64,000 nt of DNA from an uncultured Myxococcales bacterium (lineage in GTDB: Bacteria; Myxococcota_A; UBA9042): assembly GCA_903955385.1 (NCBI GenBank), contig CAJBNH010000149.1, forward strand, positions 1-64,000, given 5' to 3'. The notes under the pieces are model-generated. The model made no database searches. It had not been told where the DNA came from and saw only the letters and a list, made by a program, of their open reading frames with translations. The position numbers and the translations under genes were made by a program. Numbering within the stretch: position 1 is the first letter of the stretch; each line of letters opens with the position of its first letter. Positions 1-6,188 of the stretch are shown here, in pieces.

Positions 1-403
1 ACAGCAGCGCCTGCCAGTGCTGCAGGTACATGTCGAACGAACGCTTGAAGATCACATCGATGCCGTCGACCGACACACCGCCAGAGGTGGAGGGGCGCTG
101 CTGACTCGACTGCTGCTGGTACGCCTGCTGCGGAGCCTGCGCGTAGGTCGGCGGCGCTTGATAGGCGGGCGGCTGCGGCTGGGCTGGCGGGGGCTGGTAC
201 GCGGGTGGAGGCGGTGGAGGCGGAGGCGTTGCGCCCGGCCAGTCCTGCGCAAGCTCGGCCATCGTACCGGCGCTGGTCCACTGCGCGGTCTCATCCTGAT
301 AGACGTAGTCTTCGCGCTTGAGTTGACCGGCGCGTGCCTGCTCGCGCAGTTGATCGACCGTGACGCCAACCGACTGGCCGTCCCGGTGGATGTAGTAGCC
401 CAT
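1..403 (-). CDS. GYF-domain membrane-associated protein, 3' end outside window
   Basis: This reading frame is open to the left edge, so only the N-terminal 134 residues are seen. It starts with ATG at 403 behind a perfect AGGAGG at 409-414. Residues 1-50 (starting MGYYIHRDGQSVGV) look like a bacterial GYF_2/DUF4339 domain, which usually binds partner proteins. A Pro/Gln/Ala-rich linker (PPPPPPAYQPPP type) follows, and then VDGIDVIFKRSFDMYLQHWQ, which resembles the start of the integral-membrane part seen after GYF_2 domains in many uncharacterised proteins (inference). It is divergent from the DUF4442 gene; the 258-base gap shows no further feature I can support. Its function is unknown. Confidence 0.75.
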   Translation of the reverse strand, partial: MGYYIHRDGQSVGVTVDQLREQARAGQLKREDYVYQDETAQWTSAGTMAELAQDWPGATPPPPPPPPAYQPPPAQPQPPAYQAPPTYAQAPQQAYQQQSSQQRPSTSGGVSVDGIDVIFKRSFDMYLQHWQALL

Positions 404-661
404 CTCGACCTCCTGAAGTGCATCGCATCCGCCAAGCCGTGGTTTGTCCCGGATGCCGACTGGATTGTGCGAACCTGCGAGGTCGTACCGGGAGTCGCGC
501 TTGGGCGCAAGCCCCCAGCCCCCCAAAGGTCCGCAGAGACGCCGAACCTTCACGCAAGAACAGTTTCTGCAACGCGGGGAAGCAGGTATCGTGCGTCGTC
601 CGGTCGCCCTCGTCGGCGACGTTCTGCCGACAGTGTCCCGCCCTGCCCGCCCCGAGGTTGC

Positions 662-1141
662 ATGTCCCCCAACTGGTCGCTGATGCGCGAGACGCTGTTG
701 CTGAGGGCCTACGCGCTGCCCCGCATTCCGATGATCACCCTGCTGAGCCCGACCGTGGTGGCGCTGGACGACCAGCACGCGGTTGTGCGGATCCCGCTGA
801 CCTGGCGGTCGAAGAATCACCTGGGCTCGATGTATTTCGGCGCGTTGAGCGTGGGGGCCGACTGCACCGGCGGCCTGCTGGCGATGCAGGAGATGCGGCG
901 CCGACCCGAAAAGATCGCGCTTGTGTTCAAGGACTTTCACGCCAACTTCTTGAAGCGGGCCGATGGCGACGTGCACTTCACTTGCCGTCAAGGCCCCGAG
1001 ATCCGCGAGCTGGTACAACGCGCCGCGGACACGGGCGAGCGGGTCGAACTGCCGATGGACATCGTCGCGACCGTGCCCGGGAAGTACGGCGACGAACCGG
1101 TGGCGAAGTTCGTGCTGACGCTGTCGCTGAAGCGGCGCTGA
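662..1141 (+). CDS. DUF4442 thioesterase-like hot-dog protein
   Basis: The 159-residue product resembles DUF4442 proteins, which have the hot-dog fold of PaaI-type acyl-CoA thioesterases. Visible family features are the NHLGSMYFGALSVGADCTGG segment near residues 56-75, where hot-dog enzymes carry the active-site helix, and the strand-rich C-terminal half ending in FVLTLSLKR. The start at ATG 662 follows GAGG; longer in-frame extensions upstream lack a ribosome binding site and family likeness. The gene is followed in the same direction, after 90 bases, by the radical SAM gene. The substrate cannot be told from sequence. Confidence 0.75.
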   Translation: MSPNWSLMRETLLLRAYALPRIPMITLLSPTVVALDDQHAVVRIPLTWRSKNHLGSMYFGALSVGADCTGGLLAMQEMRRRPEKIALVFKDFHANFLKRADGDVHFTCRQGPEIRELVQRAADTGERVELPMDIVATVPGKYGDEPVAKFVLTLSLKRR

Positions 1142-1231
1142 CGGCCCTTGCATGAACCGAATCGGCGCGAAGTGGCTCGCACCTTGGACCGGATTCGCGT
1201 CCGACCTTTCCCACACCCGGACTCGCCCACC

Positions 1232-2578
1232 ATGAAGCTCTCCCGTACGACCGTCTTTGCCCCGATTCCCGACCGTGACGACGTCCTGTTGGTTCAGCCG
1301 CTGACCGCACAAGTCGCTATTCTGGAAGCGGAAGCTGCGGCTGCGCTGCGCGAGGTCGAGAGCGGCGCCGCCCTGCCCGCCTCGCTGGACCTCGACGTGC
1401 TGCGGCAGGCGGGCTTTGTGGTGGACGGCCCGGGGCAGGACAAGGCGATGATGGCCGAGGCGTATGCCGATTTTCGCGAGGAGCAGCACAAGACGCCCAC
1501 GCAGCTGATCGTGGTCCCCACTTTTGCTTGCAATTTCAAGTGCACCTACTGCTACCAGGAGCCGTTCGACCCCGACCAGGGGCGTCTTGTGTCGCCTGAA
1601 GTCATCGACGCCTTCTTCGCCTGGCTGGACCGCTTCCACGGCGCAGACGACCCCAAGCCCTACGTGACGCTGTTCGGCGGCGAGCCCTTGGTCGACACGC
1701 CGACCCACCACGACCGGTTGCGGCGCTACATGGATGGTGTGGCGGCGCGCGGACTGAAGCTGGCGGCGGTGACCAACGGCTACGATCTGGCTGCTTTTGC
1801 CGACGAATTGGCCGCGGGTCCGGTGCGCGAGGTGCAGGTGACGCTCGACGGTCCTGAGGCGGTGCACGACCTGCGTCGCGTCCACGCGTCCGGTCGCGGC
1901 ACCTTCCACCGCGTCGTCGCCGGCATCCAGTCGCTGGTCGACCGAGGCGTGCCCGTGAACCTGCGCGTGGTGGCGGACCGCCAGAATCTGGCCGCCCTGC
2001 CCGAGCTGGCGCGTTTGTGCGACGACAAGGGCTGGCTGGATCTGCCGCAAGAGCGATTCAAGACGCAAATCGGCAGGAACTACGAGCTGTTCGGCTGTGC
2101 CAGTCGACAACGGCGCGAGGAACTCTTGGACCGCGCCGGGCTGTGGCGTTCTTTCGTCGAGCTGTCGGAAGTCCACCCGCTGTTGCGCAAGTTTCACTCG
2201 CCGCGCTTTCACGGCATCGGCCACCTGGCCGCCACCGGCGAGTTCCCGATGGCCAATTTCGACGCCTGCCCGGCCGGCAAGAAAGAGTGGGCGTTCGCTC
2301 CCGACGGCAGCGTCTACGGCTGCACGGCCACCGTGGGCAACGAGAAGTATCGTTTCGGCAAGTTCTATCCCGAAGTGGTGCGCGACGACGACGCCACGGC
2401 CGACTGGGAGATGCGCAGCATCCTGACCATCCCCGAGTGCAAGTCCTGCGCGCACGCCACCATCTGCGGCGGCGGCTGCGGGGCCATCGCTTCGGACCGC
2501 AACGGCACCCCCCTGTCGCCCGACTGCCGACCGGTGCCCGAGGTCATGGGGTTGGGTGTCCGCTACTACGGATTGTGA
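1232..2578 (+). CDS. Radical SAM/SPASM-domain protein
   Basis: The 448-residue product has the radical SAM cluster motif CNFKCTYC at residues 100-107 and a GGEP-type SAM-binding segment (LFGGEPL) near 148-153. The C-terminal SPASM domain, about residues 350-432, has seven cysteines (FDAC, YGC, PEC, KSC, TIC, GGGC, PDC), enough for two auxiliary iron-sulfur clusters. The roughly 90-residue N-terminal region ahead of the barrel resembles the peptide-engaging region of SPASM maturases. Such enzymes modify peptides or proteins, for example thioether-peptide maturases and sulfatase maturases. ATG 1232 is preferred over an in-frame ATG at 1148, which would add a non-conserved Arg-rich leader. No obvious precursor peptide lies directly beside it; the nearest small Cys-rich frame is at 4117-4218 on the other strand. 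The substrate is unknown. Confidence 0.85.
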   Translation: MKLSRTTVFAPIPDRDDVLLVQPLTAQVAILEAEAAAALREVESGAALPASLDLDVLRQAGFVVDGPGQDKAMMAEAYADFREEQHKTPTQLIVVPTFACNFKCTYCYQEPFDPDQGRLVSPEVIDAFFAWLDRFHGADDPKPYVTLFGGEPLVDTPTHHDRLRRYMDGVAARGLKLAAVTNGYDLAAFADELAAGPVREVQVTLDGPEAVHDLRRVHASGRGTFHRVVAGIQSLVDRGVPVNLRVVADRQNLAALPELARLCDDKGWLDLPQERFKTQIGRNYELFGCASRQRREELLDRAGLWRSFVELSEVHPLLRKFHSPRFHGIGHLAATGEFPMANFDACPAGKKEWAFAPDGSVYGCTATVGNEKYRFGKFYPEVVRDDDATADWEMRSILTIPECKSCAHATICGGGCGAIASDRNGTPLSPDCRPVPEVMGLGVRYYGL

Positions 2579-2589
2579 GGGTGTGGGGC

Positions 2590-2616
2590 CGCGACGAAGT
2601 GGAAGTCCCCGTCGCG
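2590..2616. terminator. Possible weak bidirectional terminator hairpin
   Basis: A 7-bp inverted repeat (CGCGACG / CGTCGCG) with a 13-base loop lies between the convergent radical SAM and trxB genes. There is no T run on either strand, so a terminator role is only suggested by position. Confidence 0.25.
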
Positions 2617-2639
2617 CTTGCAGATCCGGGACCTGACGG

Positions 2640-3590
2640 TCAGGCGACCGCCACCCGCATCCCCGAGTCCTTCACGAACTTCTGCGCCGCCAACGCTGCG
2701 ATCGTCCCGTCGGCCACGGCCGTCGTGATCTGCCGGTAGCGCTTCACCCGGATGTCGCCCGCGGCAAACACGCCGGGAATCGTCGTGGCCATCGACTCGT
2801 CGGTGGGCACGTAGCCGCCGGGAGCCAGCTCGACCAGCCCGTCCAGCAGGTCGGTGCGCGGCTTCATGCCGATGAAGATGAACACGCCGTCGGTCTTCAG
2901 GTCTTCAGTCTGGCCGCTCTTCAGGTTCTGGACGCGCACCGCCTCGATCTGCCCCTCACCCAGGAAGGCGCGCGGCTCGGTGCTCCAGAGGACCTTGATC
3001 TTGGGGTGCGTCAGCGCCTCGTGCGCCGTCGTCGGCTCGGCCTGGAACTCGTCGAACTGGTGCAGAATCGTCACGGAGTTGGCGAACTGCGTCAGGAACA
3101 GCGCTTCCTCCACTGCAGAATTGCCGCCGCCGATGACGTGGATGTCCTTGCCGTCGAAGTACGCGCCGTCACAGGTCGCGCAGTAGGACAACCCCTTGCC
3201 GCGCAAGTTGTCTTCGCCGGGGATCCCCAGTGGTCGTGGCTTGGCGCCGGTCGACAGGATCACCGCCGGGGCCGTCACGACTTCTTCCTCGTCCAGCTCG
3301 AATCGCTTCAGCGGACTGGTCAGGTCAAAAGACGTGATCTCGATGGCGCGGGCGATACGCGTCCCGAACCTCTCGGCTTGCAGAGCGAAATTCATCGCGA
3401 GGTCAGTGCCTTTGATGTCCTCCGGAAAGCCGGGATAGTTCGAGACCTTGTGCGTCGTCTTGACCTGGCCGCCGGGCATGCCCTCGTCCAGCACCAGGGT
3501 CTTCAACCGTGCTCGCGACGTATAGATCGCGGCCGTCAGTCCAGCAGGACCGGCGCCGACCACGATCACGTCATAGGCATTCGTCTTCAT
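2640..3590 (-). CDS. trxB: Thioredoxin reductase
   Basis: The 316-residue product is a normal-length low-molecular-weight thioredoxin reductase. This cytosolic flavoenzyme passes electrons from NADPH to thioredoxin. The FAD motif GAGPAG is at residues 12-17, the redox-active CATC at 137-140, the NADPH-domain motif GGGNSA at 154-159, and a C-terminal FAD-binding GVFAAGDIR segment follows. The start at ATG 3590 has AGGAG nine bases upstream; an in-frame GTG 21 bases earlier would place that ribosome binding site inside the gene. It lies 38 bases downstream of the thioredoxin gene in the same direction, so the pair is probably co-transcribed. Confidence 0.95.
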   Translation of the reverse strand: MKTNAYDVIVVGAGPAGLTAAIYTSRARLKTLVLDEGMPGGQVKTTHKVSNYPGFPEDIKGTDLAMNFALQAERFGTRIARAIEITSFDLTSPLKRFELDEEEVVTAPAVILSTGAKPRPLGIPGEDNLRGKGLSYCATCDGAYFDGKDIHVIGGGNSAVEEALFLTQFANSVTILHQFDEFQAEPTTAHEALTHPKIKVLWSTEPRAFLGEGQIEAVRVQNLKSGQTEDLKTDGVFIFIGMKPRTDLLDGLVELAPGGYVPTDESMATTIPGVFAAGDIRVKRYRQITTAVADGTIAALAAQKFVKDSGMRVAVA

Positions 3591-3628
3591 GGGGGGATTC
3601 TCCTGCGGCACCGCGTGCGGCGACCGGT

Positions 3629-3961
3629 TCAGCTGACCAGGGCTTCCACCGCGCGCTTGATGGCGCTGCGCTGGATGTCGCCCGCGAGACGCTCACCCAA
3701 CTCCTTGCCGCCCTTGAAGAAGACCAGCGTGGGACTGCCCGTCACGTTCAGGCGGACCGCCAGCTCACGACTGGCCTGACGGTGCACCTTCACGAACTTC
3801 ACCTGGCCAGCGAACTGGTCGGCCACCGCGTCGAACTTGGGCGCCAGCGCCTCGCACGGCGGGCACTCGGTCGAGTAGAAATCGAGCACGACCGGGGTGT
3901 TGGCTCCCAGCACCTCGGCATCGAACTGGTCCATGGTGATCTCGGAAACGTGTGCGCTCAT
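3629..3961 (-). CDS. trxA: Thioredoxin with CPPC active site
   Basis: The 110-residue product matches the thioredoxin fold along its full length. The redox motif is CPPC at residues 33-36 instead of the usual CGPC, a change in the dipeptide that tunes redox potential and partner choice in this fold. The cis-proline loop GSPT is at 74-77. ATG 3961 has AAGGAG seven bases upstream. It sits between the Cys-rich peptide/ArsM-like genes and trxB, all leftward. ArsM enzymes are known to use thioredoxin as reductant, so this is a plausible dedicated partner (inference). Confidence 0.93.
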   Translation of the reverse strand: MSAHVSEITMDQFDAEVLGANTPVVLDFYSTECPPCEALAPKFDAVADQFAGQVKFVKVHRQASRELAVRLNVTGSPTLVFFKGGKELGERLAGDIQRSAIKRAVEALVS

Positions 3962-4069
3962 GACGGACTCCTTGCAGACGGACGGGTACGGTGGTCGACC
4001 TGCCGACTGTGGCAAGTGACCATGGGGTAACGAGAAAATCTGGTTGCGGCAGTTGGAACAGGGTTGCGT

Positions 4070-4097
4070 CGGTCCGGCCCGCAAGCGAACCGGACCG
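4070..4097 (-). terminator. Perfect hairpin between Cys-rich peptide and trx
   Basis: CGGTCCGG (4070-4077) and CCGGACCG (4090-4097) form an 8-bp perfect stem with a 12-base loop, 20 bases downstream of the stop codon of the 33-residue peptide. No U run follows on the leftward transcript, so it may be a partial terminator, an RNA-stabilising structure or a processing site rather than a full terminator. The 155-base peptide-trx gap otherwise shows nothing I can name. Confidence 0.4.
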
Positions 4098-4116
4098 GCG
4101 CTTCCCCAACTTCGAG

Positions 4117-4218
4117 CTAGTCGTGGCAGCCGGCGACAAGGCGCGAGGCCTTGGCGCAGCACTGCGCGGTCTTCTCGGGCGTGCAGCACGCCTTGCGGAC
4201 TCGGGTCAGCAGCTTCAT
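4117..4218 (-). CDS. 33-residue cysteine-rich peptide, unknown
   Basis: This short frame starts at ATG 4218 with AAGGAG seven bases upstream, one of the better ribosome binding sites in the region, and ends in TAG. The product has five cysteines and one histidine in a CC-x7-CC-x9-CH pattern (Cys 11, 12, 20, 21, 31; His 32), several Lys/Arg near the N-terminus, and no clear signal peptide. It lies between an ArsM-like methyltransferase and a thioredoxin, in the same direction, with a perfect hairpin on each side. I do not recognise a family. The vicinal cysteine pairs would suit As(III) or soft-metal binding, or disulfide exchange with thioredoxin; a substrate role for the nearby radical SAM enzyme is a further possibility. 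All of these are inference, and it could also be a chance frame. Confidence 0.55.
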   Translation of the reverse strand: MKLLTRVRKACCTPEKTAQCCAKASRLVAGCHD

Positions 4219-4237
4219 GTCACTCCTTGCTCAACCG

Positions 4238-4259
4238 GCCGGAGAAAGAGCTCTCCGGC
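4238..4259 (-). other. Perfect hairpin upstream of Cys-rich peptide
   Basis: GCCGGAGA (4238-4245) and TCTCCGGC (4252-4259) form an 8-bp perfect stem with a 6-base loop in the 62-base gap between the ArsM-like gene and the peptide. No U run follows. It could cause transcript processing or attenuation between the two genes. Confidence 0.4.
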
Positions 4260-4280
4260 ACACTGGAATTCCGTGGGCGG

Positions 4281-4931
4281 CTACTTCACGCCGCGAAGCG
4301 TCAGGCTGCGCACCAGCACGCCTCCCTTCTCATACGGTTCCGAGCGGTCCAACACCTGCACCAGCTCAAACCCGCCCGCCGTCACGGCCTGCAGGTACTC
4401 CGGCTCAGGGATCGCTCCACCGTAGCATGCCGCCCAAGCCGCGGGGTCCCGGCGCACCTCTTCGGGCAGCTCGGCGTCGGCGATGACGTCGGACACCACG
4501 AAGCGTCCGCCTGGCTTCAGGACTCGCCACATCTCGCGATAGACGGCCTGCTTGTCGGGCGCGTGGTTGATCGTGCAGTTCGAGATCAGGACATGGGCCG
4601 ATTCGTCAGGCAGGTCAAGCGCTGCGAGATCGCTCTGCACGAATCGCACGTTCTCCAAGAATGCCGGCGTCGCCTTCAGCGCTTGGGCGATCATTGCGGA
4701 GTTCTGATCGATGCCGATCGCCTGCCCCGTCTCGCCCACTCGACCCGCCGCGCGGATGACGTCCTGGCCACGGCCGCAGCCGAGATCGACCAAGGTCTCG
4801 CCCTCTTCGACATTCGCCAGGTCCAGCGCCGCGCCGCAAGACAGCGAGCAGCACGACGTCGACAGCGCGGCGTAGCGGACTTCCACGGCCTGCCGCAGGG
4901 CGTCCAGAGCAGGCAGGGGAGTCGTCGTCAT
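4281..4931 (-). CDS. arsM: ArsM-like arsenite methyltransferase
   Basis: The 216-residue product is a class I SAM-dependent methyltransferase with SAM motif I (LVDLGCGRGQD) at residues 48-58. ArsM enzymes methylate As(III) held by conserved cysteines. Here Cys32 (in CCSLSCG), Cys119 (in NCTINHAPDK) and Cys169 (in CYGGAIP) sit where the arsenic-binding cysteines of ArsM lie, and the N-terminal SCCSLSC cluster is typical of the family. ATG 4931 is chosen because GAGG lies seven bases upstream; an in-frame ATG at 4958 has only a weak site. The C-terminal extension of longer ArsM proteins is absent. It is 66 bases downstream of the MBL lipoprotein gene and heads the peptide/trx/trxB cluster. The substrate could be another thiol-binding metalloid. 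Confidence 0.75.
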   Translation of the reverse strand: MTTTPLPALDALRQAVEVRYAALSTSCCSLSCGAALDLANVEEGETLVDLGCGRGQDVIRAAGRVGETGQAIGIDQNSAMIAQALKATPAFLENVRFVQSDLAALDLPDESAHVLISNCTINHAPDKQAVYREMWRVLKPGGRFVVSDVIADAELPEEVRRDPAAWAACYGGAIPEPEYLQAVTAGGFELVQVLDRSEPYEKGGVLVRSLTLRGVK

Positions 4932-4997
4932 CGGGAGGCCTCGCACGTTCGGCGCCATCTGTCACCGCCTGTCAGAGCCCCTTCGTGGCGGAAGGAT

Positions 4998-6044
4998 TCA
5001 CTGCGGCACGTCGCGCCCCTCACCGAAGCCCAGCACCCAGAAGCGCGGGGCGTCTTTCCCCTTCGCGTCCAGAGCCTTGTGCAGCTCCACCACCGGCTCG
5101 TCCTGTCCATCGTCGGCCAGTTTGAAAGTGCCAAAGTGGATGGCGACCGCCGTGCGCGCCCCCGTCAGCAGCTGTGCCTCCACCGCCTCTGCGGGCGAGA
5201 CGTGCACGCGAGACATGAACCAGGTGGGACGAAACGCGCCGATGGGCAGCAGGGCAAGTCGCAATGGCGCGAATTTCTGGCCGATCTGTTGGAAGTGCGG
5301 CCCCATGCCCGTGTCACCCGCGAAGTACACCGCACCTGCCGGTGACTGCACCACGAAGCCGACCCACAGCACCTTGTCGCGGTCTTGCGTGCCCCGTCCC
5401 GAGAAGTGGCGCGCCGGCACGGCCGTCACGCGCACCTGCGGCGTCAGGTCGGCGCCCTGCCACCAGTCCAGATCGACCGTGGCAGGCATGCCCTTGGCCT
5501 CGAACCACGCGGACATCCCCAACCCGGAGTAGATCTTCGGTTTGTCTCGCTCGACCAGCCGCCGAATCGTCGCCTCGTCCAGGTGGTCGTAGTGGTTGTG
5601 GCTCAGCAATACCGCGTCGATCTTGGGCACGTCTTCGAACCGCAGGCCCGGCGGTCGCTGGCGCTCGGGCCCCACCCACGAGAACGGGCTGACGCGGTCG
5701 GACCACACCGGGTCGGTCAGCAGGTTCAAGCCGTCCACCTGCACCAGCACCGTGGCGTGGTTCACGAACGTCACGCGCAGCTCACCGGCGCCCACGCGCG
5801 CGGGCGGCAGCGGACCGAAAGGCGCATCGGTCACGGCCTTCCACGGCCCGGGGTCGCGGCTGACCATCCACTTGACCATCGAGCCAAAGCCCGCGTGCTC
5901 CGTCTCTCCCTCGTTGCGAAACCGCTCACCGTCGAAGTGGTCCGTCGTCGGACCGCGCCACACCGGGGCCGACAGCGAGCAGCCCACCAGATTCGCCACG
6001 ACCAGCAGCACCACCACCGACGCAACCATCGCACCGACGATCAT
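4998..6044 (-). CDS. MBL-fold hydrolase lipoprotein (NAPE-PLD-like)
   Basis: The 348-residue product begins with a signal peptide and lipobox (LVGC, lipidated Cys22). A metallo-beta-lactamase fold follows, with the metal motif HNHYDHLD at residues 149-156, GDTGMG near 245 and an IHFGTF segment near the end. The layout resembles the NAPE-PLD/RomA-like branch, whose members hydrolyse phosphodiesters or remain uncharacterised. The start at ATG 6044 has GAGGAG five bases upstream, and it begins exactly at the hydrophobic leader. It is divergent from the DUF4139 gene and lies 66 bases upstream of the ArsM-like gene, so it may share that transcript. It probably acts at the envelope; the substrate is unknown. 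Confidence 0.85.
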   Translation of the reverse strand: MIVGAMVASVVVLLVVANLVGCSLSAPVWRGPTTDHFDGERFRNEGETEHAGFGSMVKWMVSRDPGPWKAVTDAPFGPLPPARVGAGELRVTFVNHATVLVQVDGLNLLTDPVWSDRVSPFSWVGPERQRPPGLRFEDVPKIDAVLLSHNHYDHLDEATIRRLVERDKPKIYSGLGMSAWFEAKGMPATVDLDWWQGADLTPQVRVTAVPARHFSGRGTQDRDKVLWVGFVVQSPAGAVYFAGDTGMGPHFQQIGQKFAPLRLALLPIGAFRPTWFMSRVHVSPAEAVEAQLLTGARTAVAIHFGTFKLADDGQDEPVVELHKALDAKGKDAPRFWVLGFGEGRDVPQ

Positions 6045-6188
6045 CCGAACTCCTCGTGGCTTGGGCTGCTCCATGGGGGGCAGCATGGGGGATCGAAACC
6101 GCATCGGCAACGCTCGCATCTGTTCCGTTCCCACCTGTTGTGCTACCACTTCGCCCACAATCCGCCCAAGCGGTTCGATGAGGTCGCG

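Noticed and set aside
1142-1231. Possible small precursor peptide before the radical SAM gene
   Set aside because: The in-frame extension is Arg/His/Pro-rich and lacks a ribosome binding site; no conserved leader or core-like pattern.
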